Shown in pieces: positions 25,249-38,700 of a stretch of 64,000 bases of DNA. The notes beneath the pieces were generated by a model. That model had not been told where the DNA came from and ran no database searches. It saw only the letters and a list, made by a program, of their open reading frames with translations. Source of the stretch: Rhizoctonia solani (lineage: Eukaryota; Basidiomycota; Agaricomycetes; Cantharellales; Ceratobasidiaceae); the NCBI RefSeq assembly GCF_016906535.1, contig NC_057376.1:496001-560000 (forward strand), given 5' to 3'. Position numbers and translations under genes: made by a program. Numbering within the stretch: position 1 is the stretch's first letter; every line of letters starts with the position of its first letter.

Positions 25249-28200
25249 ATGTCCGCGAGCTCTCCATCCCGCTCGCCTACCCGGCGCGTAAAACTTGACT
25301 TGGCCAATAACTCTCCTGAAAAGTCAGCTCCTAAATCACCAAAGGCCATGAAACTTATACCTGAATGGGCATCTAAGGCGGCCTCGCGTAGACGTAGCTG
25401 GAAGCTACTTGTGAGGTGCTGGGTTGCAACATGGGTTTGCTTCATTCTCATCCTACCGAACAAAACCTTACCAGTCATGGGTAATGCGTATGTAATTTAT
25501 CGCTTGGATTCGAAATACTTTCTCAAACGAATCCCAGCGCATTCTTCGCCGCTCTGGCAAGTTTCATTGCACCTCCGGCTATGGCATTCCAGATGTACTT
25601 CTTCGCTATGTTCACTCTTATGATTGGTTGCTTGCTAGGCTGGGCATGGGGAAGCGCGGCGATGGCCGCGGCATTACAGGCTCGTGATCAGGTGCTCCTG
25701 GGTCGTGCGTTGCTCTCAACCCAGCAAGCGTAAGTGAAATATCGACTGTACCTGAATGCTCCACTGAGCTTATCCATTTAGTGCGACGAACGAGGCCAAC
25801 CCGGATGCATATTTCCGCAAGGCAGTTTTCCGAGGAGATTTCCTTGATCCTCGATCCACCGTGGTTTTCGGAGTTTTCCTTGCCATTGGAGCATTTTTCT
25901 TAGCCTTGATGCGAGTCAAGTCCCCGAAACTGACCTTGCGAGCATTTTTGGAACTATTTTCTTGGATGTTATATGCGTGAGTGATTTTTTGGAATATCTG
26001 CTCCGTTTGAACCTCTTAGGCTCGCCCAAAGTCATACGGACCGCTTTTCCCTTCAGGCCAATACCTGATTTTGCAGACATTTCTCGTTTCAAGTTCTATC
26101 TATCTCGCCGTCGGCCTCGTAACTATTGTGCTTATCTTCCCCGAAACGTTGAGTCATGAGTGGCTCGAGTCTTACGCGGGAGTTTTGGATCTAGTCAAGG
26201 GCCTCGTAGACATGCAAGAAAAAGTACTCACCGACAATCTAGAACAATTGGACATGGATACAGAGGGAAATACTTTGTCTCGGGTAGATGGCATTCAAGC
26301 TGGAATTCTTGCGGCGTTTCAAGCATGTATGTGCATAACTTCAACCGTAAAATTGATCTAAGCTGAGAATTCCTTAGTTACCGCCAAGACTCCCATGTTG
26401 AACCTGGAGTTTAGTCACGGGAGGTGGAGTGCCGCTGACGTTCAAGGACTCGAGCTACCTCTTCGGGCGCTTCTTACACGGGCCCGTACGTTTCTATAGC
26501 CACCATAGTCCGAATACGTTGCTTATCCTATTGAGACTATAGGAGGTCTTTCATCATTTACTGCACAATACAGCCATCATCTCTCCACACGGACGGACGG
26601 TTCGTTCCCATCCAATACTATTTCACGGGTTACGACAACTTCCGGCAATGCCTCTGACGCCCCAGATGGAGCCCAAACGCCGAAAAAGTCCAAGGGAAAG
26701 CATTTGACTCTACGGGTACAGGATACGCATAGACTCCTGCACGTTCGTGGCCACATTACAGCTCTAGAAGTCTCTCAACATACGCATATATCCGAGATGA
26801 TCCCTATCGTTTATTCTGCCACTGTCAACCTACGCAAATCTCTTTCCAAAGGACTAGAAAGCATGTCGGCGGCCGTTCGGGATGTCAACGGCCGACGTTA
26901 CAATTCGGTGAAAAGAGAGCCCCTTGATAACTTGCGCTCTGCACGCGAGGCCCTCCGAGAAGCCCTGGCAACTTATAAAGAATCTGGACGAATTACAATC
27001 GTCCAGCCTCTCGCTGACGCCATAGACTCTGTCTCCGGGAAGCTGCTCGATGAACGCGGCCGACCTACCGTCTCGTTTCGACCGCTATTCATTTGCTTTG
27101 TGTTCGAGTCAAATTTGTGCTGGACTACCGAAGCTACAATTGCTCTGATGAATCAGTTGATCAAGCTTATGGAGGAGCGTAAGCGAAATCGGCTGTGGGC
27201 TCCTACGGGGTTACGGAAAATAGCAAACTTGCTTCGAAGAGAAGAAGGAACAGCACCAGTTCAGGGGGACGTGAATCCGATGCCCGAACCCGGCAAGGAT
27301 GATCAGTATTCGAGGATGTATCGTGAGTTGCAAGATTCGCTTATAACGTTCAGTCCACTAACTTATTTATAGGACGTGACCCTGATGCACGTCCTCCCAA
27401 GGGTATAATACAAAACCTGACATTCGCGGTTTGGTCAATATGGCACTTTTTTAGGACTAACGAGGCAATCGTACGTATGCCTGACTCAGCACAGTAAGGG
27501 TGCTGACGATTGTATGAGACAGTTTGCCATCAAGTATACCATTGTCACTATCGCTCTCTGGCTCCCCCAAATTTTCAAATCCAGTGCAGGTTGGTTCAGA
27601 TTTGACTCTTGCAGCTCATTTTTGTTGTGCTGATTTCGTGGCCAGAGTTTACATATAACGAGAAGGGCCTTTGGGCACTTATTATGGCACAGTTTGGTTT
27701 GAGCATGTATATGTCGGACCAAATCGGACAGTAGGCTATTCTCTAGCCTTCTGGAGGAATGCAATCTTGACAAAGTTATAGATTTGTTGCCAGAATATTG
27801 GGTACCGTGGGTGGAGGTGTCATTGGCATGTTGATCTGGTACATTGGTATGTTTCCGCGCTCGTTTGACCTGTACCTGTCTGATATTCCAATGGAAATGA
27901 AGGTAGTGGTCATGGTTTGGGCAACCCGTATGGCATAGCGGCTGCGTTTGGCGTTTTTATAATTCCCATGTTGTTCGCACGTCTATTCTGGACTCAACGG
28001 TGGTAGAAAGTATCATGTTCAGTGTGAGTTTTGATTTTGAACTATTATTACGTCTTTCTTATTCATGAGCAATAGGTTACCTCGGTTCTTGTTGTGGGCT
28101 ATTCTTGGATAGATACCCACTTGCCATCCCAAGGAAACCCAGGATACGGTTATGAAGTAGGTGCTTATTTCCCTTTTGGTTTCTCCTCTGACAAAAATTG

Positions 28201-29360
28201 TAGATTTTCTGGAGAGGGTTGTCCTGGTCTTGTTGGTTCGTCACATCACTGATATTCTAGGCATATAAGCTCAATTTCTGCCGCAGGCTTCGCTGCCTCG
28301 TTTATTATGATGATTCTACCTCCACAGTCAAGCCGAAAGGCGCTTCGCTTGGGAACTGCTCCACAGTATCTCAGATTTCTCAGCTTTACGGGCTACTTAT
28401 TTCATCTTGGTTGACGGTTGAAGAGGAAGCGGAGGACGAGAAAGCTGATAAAGAGGATCCCTCGAATTAAACAAGCCAAACTCTCGCCCTTATGAAAAAT
28501 GGCAACCCGTATTCAGGGCCAAACTAATCTCTGTTGCGGGTGCATTGAGTGCACAAAAGATGCAGATGGCCACAATCAAGTGGGAGAGGTAAGAGTCAAT
28601 TCACGCTAATTGGACCTGATCAGTGTTCTCACCTAATACTTCAGGAATATCCGTGGTGGCTGGCCAGCTGAACATTACGAGAAGCTGCTGGAAATTCAAT
28701 CCAAGATGTTGTCTGACCTGATTCAAGTGGGTGATAAGCGCTAATTGCTAGTCACTTTGACTGAAGAGTTATTTCAGCTGGCTGGTGCCCTCTCAGTGCT
28801 CTCGCCAAAATGGAGGCACCGGTTGTTACACAAGACATCGTTTTTGAACCCGAATCTTGTGGGTGCAATATTCAGTCGTAACAGTCTAGTGATTAATTCT
28901 GAAAAACATAGATATCTGACGTTATGGCTATTTTCGGTATAATATCCATGTCGCTGGAAACTGGCCATCCAGTCCATGATGTATTGCCGTCTAACTTGCT
29001 GGATCGCTCGGTATACCACGACGACCAGACTCGCAGGCTTGGTGAAAGATTCAAGCATTTCGACCGGATCGATGGAGAAGACGCTGCCGAATCTGCACCG
29101 GTTACCAATGAACCTTTGACCGGTCAAAAGCTCATGTCAATGGAGTACTCGACTTTTGCCACGGGAGTGTCAGCCGCCTTTCATTTGCTCCATGTGAGTA
29201 ATTCCAAGCAGCTGATGGAAATAACAGATCTGACCCGGTTGTATAGGCATTGGACCAGATTCATCTCATCACAAAAGAGCTGTGTGGGGTTATCCCTCTA
29301 GAGGGTTATAGTCGCTGGAAGGAAGAGTACGAATTGAAACACCTGGGTCGTTCGGTCTAA
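25249..29360 (+). CDS. FUSC/ArAE-type membrane transporter, at least four apparent frameshifts
   Basis: A large multi-exon gene. The first exons (25249-25487 and on) give a basic N-terminus, then hydrophobic segments (WVATWVCFILILP, FFAALASFIAPPAMAF, VVFGVFLAIGAFFLALMRV). They lead to SYGPLFPSGQY and IFPETLSHEWLESY, the pattern of the fungal 6-TM domain PF10337. A long soluble middle follows, then a second membrane half (LWIYIVT-like helices, GNPYGIAAAFGVF, VTSVLVVGYSWIDTHLP) and a C-terminal DUF2421-type helical region ending WKEEYELKHLGRSV. The family is related to aromatic acid exporters; the substrate is unknown. The frame slips by one base at about 25938, 28000, 28352 and 28468. Each slip continues in the expected family sequence and all introns are intact, so single missing bases are the likely cause. 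Confidence 0.75.
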
Positions 29361-30131
29361 TACAGCATGTCCGTGCTTCGTTTTAACTTTTACTATCGGT
29401 CATTTTCTTTCAAAGTACGTATTCGATTGGATTCTCGATTTGTATATTATTCTGTAGCGTTGGATGCTTCAAGAATGCACCGTTAATGTCCGAATTATAT
29501 TGTTGGGGTTCTACTTGACTCAGCACAAGCACTTTGGAAGGCCAACATATTGAAAATGAGTAGAGCTTCAAGTAGATGTTAGTGTATACTGAGCAATGCC
29601 TACTGTAATAGCCGTTTTCAGGTGATACCATATTGCAAAATATGTTTTTCATAAACACGCTAAAATTCATAGTTTTGTTACGCCGCAGTGAAGGCGAGGT
29701 TCTGGGACGCATGGGGGCTGACCAACTTTCCGGGCGCTGGGAGGCTCTATTTGAGACGACCAAGATTGAGTCCAAGTAATTGCTTCGGCTGAAGCCGCTA
29801 GAGATATCAAGTATGGTAACAAAAAGCCAGGCCATCTGAGTAAGAAATCATCAGATAGCCAATCAACGAACTACGTCATCTATAGTTGGGTCAGGTCGCA
29901 ATTTAGCACTCTATCGTTATTTTTCAGTAGGAATATTGAAGTCTATTCCCTGGACCCTACAACGTTGAATGATGTTACATGAGTTGAATGAAATGCATCC
30001 TCGCTCGTCCGAAAAGGCGGCGGTCTGTAAAAGGCCGTTGAGGCACAGGGGCTAAGAGAGATCGGACGAACTGGAGATTAGCGGAGCGATATACAGTATA
30101 ATGGCACAAAAACGTCGTGAGCTGGTCATCA
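29361..30131. other. Intergenic between convergent genes
   Basis: Shared 3' region of the FUSC gene (plus) and the vWA gene (minus). A minus-strand open frame of 141 codons (29410-29835) has no ATG start of quality, no splice partner and no known motif. Nothing else is seen. Confidence 0.4.
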
Positions 30132-31773
30132 TCAGACAACGGCGGCAGCACCGTACCGGTCCACACGCCGATTGATACCTCCCAGGAGAATCTTGACCAA
30201 AAGATCGGTATTAAATTCGGATCCTGTGTAGGGTGTGGTATCCACCATGTCCTGTGACATGCAAACTCTCAGCACAAAAACGGGCGGAAGAGCGAAACAT
30301 AAAGTTGCATTACCCTAATTCCGTGTTGATGTGCCAACCCATCGTCGAGTTCACGTAGAGCTTCGGCAGTGTCCTCTGCTGTTCCGATTTGAACGAATTG
30401 GATCCCGACTTGCATCAACGGAAAGTGGCCCACATCTAGCCGTCGTGCGATGGACACTATAACGCTTTCAGGATCATCCGTTGGTGCGCCGTCCGTGATT
30501 ACGATAAAATTGATGGGTTTAATCAACTTGAACTCTCCTTCCGGGTCCTGTTCTCGCGCACGCTCGAGCCGGTCCATATATGCGAGCAAAAGCTGTTCGA
30601 GTTTTTCGCCGGTGGGGGTTATCCCGTTTGGGTGAACATAGTCGAACAGCCGTTTAACTTCAACGCCATTCTGTGGTACATGTTAGCGCGTATATGAGGG
30701 TGGGGCTTGGGGCACTGGCGCACCTTCATATTTATACCCACACGCTCGTCGTTTAAGAAATGCACATCGATTCCCTCTTGGTCGTATTTCGCGGCCGCAT
30801 CCGCAAGTCCTGCGAGGGCTTCTCGCGCCTCGGTCCACGAAGTGCCCTCCATCGAACTCGAGTCGTCGACAATCATCACGGTCTTGTAGCGCCTTGAATT
30901 CGGAACCTCAGTCGGGACGAACCATATGCAGAATAGAAATACGTAAATCGCACCTTAGCATGTCCAACGGGTCCTCTTTGGACCCTCTTCGACTCGACAC
31001 TACCACAGGTGTATGTACGCGATCCCAAGTTGTGGTATTCCTCCCCTGAGCATGAGCTCTCCGCTCCGTGTCAAATATCGGACCATGCTCGCCGCTAGTG
31101 TTGGGGAATTCGGTATCCTCAGGGCTATCGCAATCGATACCCGAGTCACCGCTTGCTCGTCTCCCGTCCTCCATCGCGAGCATTTCAGCTCTGAAACCGC
31201 CAGGCATGGGTGGTGGAGCCGTTGAAATCAACCCGGGCATTGGGCGTCTTGGTCCTTGAGACATGGGCCGCGTAGATGGCCTGACGAGTATCGAGTGCGA
31301 GGAGGTACGTTGGTGGGACGACTGGACAGTCTCCCCGGCTTGACCAAAACTAATGGACCCCTTCTTTTCTCGAGGGTATCCATAATTACGTGGACTCGAC
31401 GATGACGAAGATGAAGATGCTCCGGGGTAGTCCCGTGGCGGGACAGGTGGGGGTGGAGCCTCGGCAAGTTGGACTTCTCTGCGAGCAGGTTCTGCGGTGT
31501 AAGGTGGCGGTGCGGTGCTGACTGTGGAAACCGAATCCCGGCGCGGTGGAGCCCTCGAGTTGTGACTTAGGCTGGCGTGCGGGAGGGTTGGCGAGGAGGG
31601 CGAGGAAGGTGTAATGGATCTGCTCCGTCGTCTGTCTCTCCTTAGTCGACTACTGCTTCCGGATGCTGAGCGCGGTTGTCCTCCACCGCAGTGGTACTGC
31701 CCAGAGGCATGGGACCGGAGATTGACCCGGGGCTGACAGGATCAGTAGTAGATTGCGAAGAGTTTTGGCCCAT
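30132..31773 (-). CDS. von Willebrand factor A (vWA) domain protein
   Basis: Minus strand, first exon from ATG 31773 to 30954, second from 30892, last ending at 30132. The N-terminus MGQNSSQS has a Gly at position 2 followed by Ser, which could accept a myristoyl group. About 270 residues rich in Pro, Ser and Arg follow, including PPPPVPPRDYPG. The vWA domain starts at RRYKTVMIVDDSSSMEG. The DxSxS metal-site motif is DDSSS, and the second metal loop is ITDGAPTDD. The protein ends in LLVKILLGGINRRVDRYG. It is probably a cytoplasmic or membrane-peripheral protein using metal-dependent protein binding; the partner is unknown. The MGQNSS frame and the proline-rich frame differ by one base, and the break lies somewhere in 31687-31735. 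The next in-frame ATG is only at 31264. Confidence 0.75.
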
Positions 31774-32480
31774 GGGTTAGGATTTGTGCTGGTATCAATG
31801 AATGATGGCTTGGTATATATGTATATGGGTACGGTTGTTGAGGTCAGGAACGAGTGTTGGGACTAAGGAGTTGCGGCGAGGGCCAAGAATGCTGTAATAT
31901 CTGGATATGGGCGACTGGGGATCGGTGATAAACCTTCTTATGGCCGACATGCCGTTGACTATCAGCGTCCAGTGAGAGGGACGAAAAAGGAAAGGAAGGC
32001 ACAAACTTTGGCATTATCTGATAAGTTAAACTAAAACACCAACGAGTGCAAGTTATTTTCCAGCACAATTCTGTATGTGTGGTCAAAGGCCATTCATTTC
32101 TTTGTCTTTCTTAGACGTATGCAAGCAACTGTTCCCTATGCAAGAGTGCCAGTGAAATGCTGAAAGTAGGGGCCATATAGTCATAGACATACCCTCATGT
32201 GTTTTCCTCGTGAACATTGTACAGTGGCCATGTGGTCTAGTGCTTCTGTATAGGGTATAGATTCCGACGTTATAGTAGCAGAAGGCCTTCCATCATAGAC
32301 TCGGGTCTTCTCCACAGAACTTGGGCAATGGTCGGGGTTGGGAGCAGAGTCTTTGTATGATCACAGTGGGGTGCTTCTATTGATCGACGAGGGTGCGGCT
32401 GACAAAGCAGGATAGGACCAGTACTCGCCCACGACCAGCCATAAGTTTCCCATTGCCTGTACATATCACGCTTCTTTTGA
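31774..32480. other. Divergent intergenic region between vWA and BTB genes
   Basis: About 700 bp with promoters for genes in both directions. Minus-strand open frames of 69-98 codons (for example 32270-32566) do not join into anything recognisable. Confidence 0.4.
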
Positions 32481-34823
32481 ATGTCTTCAAACCCAGCAAA
32501 CATTCTTATTGCACGCAGTAGCCGTTCGTCAACACGTTGACCGCCCTTGTTCCTACCGAAACCCACGCCGCAGCTTCTGCTATATTCCCCCGGTCCTCCT
32601 CTAGTCCGCCATGGCTACTCGAAGAAGCAGAGGTCGAGGATATTGACGAAGTTGATGTATCTGACGAGAACGCCGATACAGAGCCCATTGATGTTGATGT
32701 TACGTTTCGGTATGTTCTACGCCCACTGGTGGCAGCAGGCGCTCGATGACTCATGTTCTGTGGTTTCCTTCCGCCAGACGAGACGCAAGTTATGTAGGAA
32801 CTGTCAAGATTATCGTCGAGACTACCACTTTCTGGTAAGATGCGGCACCGAGCTCATTTACCAGCTATGAAATGAATCATTGATCACAGGGCGCATAAGG
32901 ATATTCTGATGTTCGCATCTCCGTTCTTCGAGGCTGTGCTCAGTGGAAAGTATGGTATATCCGTCTAGGTACACCAGAAACTCTGTCTGATATCTCTCTT
33001 TCTGCCCCGTAGCTGGGCAGAGACCTCTGCTAGCAAGAACCGAACTTCTTGCTCTTCTATCATCACCATTTCTCAACCCCCTTCCCAGCCTTCACCGGCC
33101 CACCCCTCTCAAACCGCCCCTGCTACATCAACCATGCCCCATCCTTCAGACGAAATCGATTCCGACTGTGTTCGTGTAACAGACGTTGATACCGAACTCA
33201 GCAGCGCGGACGAAAGTGACGGGGAACTGGCCGAGAACAAGGAAAAGGAGCGGCTGGAGTCCTTGAAGAAATTACAAGGTGCTTCTGAATGTGTGTTGAT
33301 TAGGATGCCTTTTGGGATCTGAACTGACGGGAGTTGTTAGCTGGAACTGGTAGAGCTCGATCCAAAACCGCGCCAGAGCTCTCAAGAACGAGTAAAAGGC
33401 GGTCCAAGCCTATTCCGGACGCGGTAATACAACTCAAGGAGGAAAAGGTGAGCATGAACAACAATCTTTGCTCACAAACGACTGATGGTCTTCAGGCTGG
33501 CATATTTCACGATTTTCTCAAATTTGTATACCCCCAGTAAGTTGGAATTCGAGTAGCAATAATTTGTCCTAACTATCTTGCCAGTCTAGAGTGTACGGTT
33601 GCATGGTGAGTTATGTTCAAATGCGCCTAAACAATGACTCACTAGCTCCTTAGGAATAACGTAGAAGGATTGTAAGTCTGAATCAGTCAACTTCGAGGGT
33701 CTACTGAATTTCAGTCCAGAATGAATATATCTCACAAACTCGTCGTTCCTTCGCTGCAGACCGCATGCTTGCAGTTTCTTCTTACTCATGCTGCTGGAAA
33801 ACCTATAAAGGCAATGCGAATAGCCGAACTATTCGAACATGAGGAGCTTTATAGGGAGAGCAGTCGATTTGTGTTGGATAATCCAGGTGCGTCGGAACCT
33901 CTGTAGTGTGAGACTTGCAGCTGAACTACTTGGTCTACAGGCGGATGGTAAAGCCGATTCTTATTAACCCGAGGTGATTTGCTGAATTGTGCTCCAGGTC
34001 CGAGGCGGAGTTGTCGACCCTATCGCAGGAGACCTTGTTGAAGCTTGAGAAACGCCGAAATTGGTTTTTGGAGCGCGTATTGAAACTTGGGCTCGTCCCA
34101 ATTGCCAGAGAATACCAATGCGTGAGTTTCGCGGGGCAAAATACTCTCGTTAGCCCATGCTCAACCCTCCTATAGTCTCTAACATGCCCTGATCCTTCCA
34201 ACTGTGCTCGTCAACTCGAAGAAAAATGGAGACTGGGATATCATGCCTTGTTCCGGTTCGGTAGGTACCTACTTGACTTTTGACTTTACATCTTTTTGTT
34301 GATATCCATAACACAGGTCCCGCCCAGCCGTCCATGGTATTCCGGTATTTACGCCAATTGGAAGGCGTCAGTCCTCCCCTTAGCCTTACCACCTCGCTTG
34401 TCAAACTACTGCCAAGCATGGGTCGCTACGTGTAAGCATCTCTCGCTCGATCCATTCCCCCACCTCGATTTATCCATTCGTAGTATTCGATCGAATGTTC
34501 TCCATTGGACTACGGTAAGCAATCTTGCGCTCTCAAACAGCACTTGCCCCTCCCTCTGACTAAGTATACCCATCCAGCGGTTCCAATGAAAATGCAATCG
34601 GCGCTACGAGGGTGACCACAACCTCCGGTGGATCTCGACGCCATTTTTTATTCTGCACCCTTCGACCGGAGAAAGAGAAAAAGGGCAGATCCATGTCGAG
34701 GGATATTACGAGCGCGCTCGCGGGGACGAGTTCTGCTTGAGATTCAGTTTCGTTTTCATTCGTCTGGGGTGGATTATTTGCTCTATGCTGTATTCTAGTT
34801 ATGGTGTGCCACGGAATGGATAG
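32481..34823 (+). CDS. BTB/POZ domain protein with a broken start frame and an in-frame stop
   Basis: ATG 32481 gives MSSNPANILIARSS. One base back, from about 32522, the frame continues through an acidic segment and TEPIDVDVTFR. A chain of short exons then gives RRDASYVGTVKIIVETTTFWAHK, DILMFASPFFEAVLSGNWAE (BTB core) and, after a long Ser/Pro/acidic insert, GIFHDFLKFVYPHLECTVAWNNVEGLMNISHKL. The C-terminal part includes GRYVIRSNVLHWTT and then RFQ, a TGA at 34587-34589, and KCNRRYEGDHNLRWIST in the same frame. That frame continues to a stop at 34821-34823 and looks fully coding, including RARGDEFCLRFSFVF. The TGA would be Trp in the intact gene. It may be a real truncating mutation or a sequence error. 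Several introns use acceptors just inside the open frames. Confidence 0.65.
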
Positions 34824-35740
34824 ATGTGAGACCGGAAAGCTGAGTGGTCCTCGAGAGCTTGAGCTTGATCGCACTTTAAACGGTGCGCATATATGCAACA
34901 CTCGACCTGGCAGGAATCCGTGGGCGTATTAAATCAGGCGATGACAGCGATTACTCCGGACCATCCCAACAAACTCGTGACACAAGGTACACATTGTCAG
35001 CCACCACCCTAGCCGTTTCGCTCCTGATGCTTTCTTTCGGTATGGAGCCATCAGTGTCCGTTTTCAGGTATGCAAATGCGCACCCTTGATATACCGGCCA
35101 CAAGCAACTACAAGCGCGTTGGCTCGCTCCGCAAAGATGAGGACGATGTATCGTTACCCACATATAAAGGCAGTCGATTCAGAGCAGTCCAAGGGGTCTC
35201 AACACGATATGCAATACATAGTGGCATAAGGTCACAGAAGTGTGAGTGTAAAACACCAGCCCCGCGACGCGTGGAGGGCCACTCTAGCAGCTGACCGCAT
35301 TGTTGCGTGTATTAATACGGGGGGAAGGTGGACGGGAAATGGCCTAAAGAGTGCTCAGGGGGATTGCTCCCGGTTCATCTCACCTGATAGCCTTTTCAAG
35401 AATTCGAACACTTCGATATTCTTCCATACATCTACCACCAACACTGTAGGGTAGAGCGAGATATACCCAATCCGAACCGACCTTCCAACAGCCATATAGA
35501 CTAATACCAGGAGATACAGCCAAACGCGTCGAGAGACCTTTGGTGGCAATAACAGGACACCGAGACACAAAAACGGAACCAGGTTAAAATACCGGTTCTC
35601 TGATGGGAGGTCGATTACAATGCTTAGGTAAGCTCGAGAGTGGTTGAATGGCTCTCCTGTACCTTCACGCGAGGCAGCATAGGTTACAAACGCTTATTAA
35701 AGCGGAGCAAATTCCACTTTAAACAATTCCGGCTTTTCAG
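34824..35740. other. Upstream of the TPR-CHAT gene, possibly holding its first exon(s)
   Basis: Open frames at 34883-35089 and 35070-35294 are short. A run from ATG 34893 includes VLNQAMTAITPDHPN, which resembles the TPR repeat of the next gene and is followed by a GT at about 34990. I could not find a convincing path from it to the exon beginning at 35741. The true start of the TPR-CHAT gene remains open. Confidence 0.3.
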
Positions 35741-38700
35741 GGAACTGTATGACTTGAATAGAGCAATCAGATACGCAAACCATGCACTGAATCGAACCCC
35801 GAGTAGACGACGCTTGCCGGCTCAGCTTTCGTGCCTCGGAGTATATTACGGACATCGATTCAAACAGCATGGAAACCTGGACGACATAGAAAAGTCGATT
35901 GAATATCATGTCAGTGCGGTGGAACTAACACCTGAAAACCATCCAGATTTCCCATGCAGGCTGGGTAAACTGGGGACGTCATTCACTAGGCGATATCGAC
36001 ACCTGGGAGAGCTTGACGACTCGAGAAATCCATGAAATATAGGACTCGCGCGCTCATACTCACTCCAAAAGGCCACCCCCGCCGGGCAATCCGACACTCT
36101 GCGCTGGGCGTGTCGTACAAAGATCAATACGATCGATCGGGGGAGCTCGATGATCTTATTAAATCGATCGAGTGCAATTTTCGTGCGCGTGGGTCGCTCC
36201 CGACGTCGATCCAGACTTTCCAGTCCGCCACACCTCTTTAGAGGTATCATATCCGGGCCCATACGAAGAACTAAACGATTGGCAAAAATCGATTGCATTC
36301 GACTCTCGTGCACTCGCACTCACCCCTGTTGGCGACCCAAGGCTCCCAGACCGATATTCCGCTCTAGAAGTCTCCTACCAAAATTGGTTTCTGTACCTGG
36401 GAGAACTTAGTGACCTAGATCAATCAATTAAATGCGGCACTCATGCACTTTCACTTACTCCCGAAGGCGACCCAGATCTGTGTGACCGGCATAATTCTTT
36501 AGGAGGGTCCTATAGAAGTAGATATCGACGCTTAGGAAAGCTCGACGATCTAGATAAACTGATCTATCACAACTCCTGTGCACTTACACTCGCCCCTAAT
36601 GACGACCCAAATCTGTCAAATCGGCATGTAATTCTAGCGAGTTCGCATACCGATCGTTTCCAACGACTAGGAAAGATAGAAGACCTCGAGAAAGCAATGG
36701 AATACAGCTATCGTGCAATGGCTCTTATTCCAGACCATGGCGTGAACATATCTGATGAGTATGCTGGCCTAGGCGCGTCATACCGCGAACGATATCGGCG
36801 GCTTGGAGCACTCGACGATCTCGATGATGCAATTAAATATGAATCTCATGCGCTCAAAATCACTTCTGATGATGAATTCGACCTACCAGACAGGTATGCG
36901 GCTCTAGGAATGTCGTACAGGGATCGACATGAGCGCCTAGGAGAACTGAACGACCTCGAGAAAGCGATTGAATACGAATCTCGTGCACTCGCTCTCGATA
37001 ATGAAGACTTTCCGGACCGGCATGCTGCTCTTGGAGCTTCATATGGCGAACGATACCGACAGTTGGGAACACTCGAAGATATTGAGAGAGCTATCAAGCA
37101 CGAGTCTCGTGCACTCGCACTCACTCCTAAGGACCATCCGGACTTACCAAAGCGAAACAGTGCTTTAGGTGTGTCGTACAGTAACCGCTACGAGCGACTT
37201 GGAAAATTCGACGATCTCAAGACGTCGCTCGAGTGCAACTCCCGCGCGCTTGCTCTCACCCCCGACGGGCATCCCGATTTGACTTCACGACACTTGCATT
37301 GGGCCATATCTTGCCATGGCCAGTATCAGCATACAGGTGATTTATCCTACTTGAATGTAGCGCTCGCTTCTTTTCGGAAAGCCTCACAGCTATCGACCGG
37401 GGCACCACGTGAGGTATTCAATAATGCTCTTCGGTGGGCCAAGTTAGCATCCGACCATAGCCACCTCAACTGCATCGAGGCTTTCCAGGCTGTCATCGAG
37501 CTTCTCCCACATTTTGTCTGGCTTGGGGCTACTGCCACTCAGCGATACCAGGATCTTTTGCTGGCCGATAGAGTAGCAGTGAGGGCCGCGTCTGCTGCCG
37601 CCCAGTCTTCAGAGTACGACCTGGCACTTGAGTGGCTGGAGCACGCACGTTGTGTGGTATGGAATCAGACCCTAATGCTCCGATCTCCTCTAGACGACCT
37701 CGAATCATCCCACCCAGTCCTCGCCAAGCGGATTCGATCAGTCGCCCAGCAACTGCATCGTGTTAACTTTGGGTCTATACCGTCTCTATCGGTTCCAAAT
37801 ACACCCGAGTATCGCCATCGTCTTGCTGGGGAATATGGCGATCTATTAGCCGAGGTACATTCTTTGCCTGGGTTCAAGGACTTTCTTCAGCCTATAAAGG
37901 GCAACGACCTAATGCGGGCTGCTCGGCACGGACCTATTGCTGCTGTAAACTGCTACGCGGGTCACTGTGACGCGCTTTTGGTCCTACCCGACCACGATCG
38001 AGTTCACCATCTTGCACTCTCCAATTTCTCTGAACAGAAAATGAGACACGCTTGCTCGAAAATGCAAAAGCTGCTACAACATCAAGGGTTTAGAGACCGT
38101 GGACTGAGGCGTCCGTTGGAAGAAGCCGACTTTGACATCGGTCCCGTACTTACAGGACTTTGGTACGACATTGTCAAGCCAGTACTTGATTATCTAGGAT
38201 ACATAGTACGTACGCCTGGATGTTAAGGATGATTGAATATTAATATTTGTCCTTTAGAATAATAATTCAACTGATAGCCTCCCGCATGTAACGTGGTGTC
38301 CCACTGGTCCAGTATCGTTCCTCCCGCTGCACGCAGCTGGTGACTACGAACAACCACGATCGAGGGTGTTTGACTATGTCATATCTTCCTACACACCATC
38401 ACTCAGTGCTCTACTCGTCTTACCACCAGCCTTATCGACTCGGAACCACGCCTTTCGTGTACTTGTTGTTGGCCAAGCGAGCACCCCGGGCTGCAGTTCA
38501 TTACCTGGAACCATTAGAGAACTTGCACATGTCAAATCCCATGTGGAGTACAAAGCAAAGTACTCACAGCTCATCGGCAGCCAAGCGACTACTGCTACTG
38601 TACTCGATGCGATGGACCAACACGACTGGGTCCACCTTGCTTGCCATGCTCATCAAAGCGTCATTGACCCTACCAACAGCGGATTCTTTCTACACGACGG

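Noticed and set aside
32506..32754. 82-codon Ser-rich minus-strand open frame
   Set aside because: It is the antisense of the acidic N-terminal part of the BTB gene, whose frame continues into recognisable BTB sequence.
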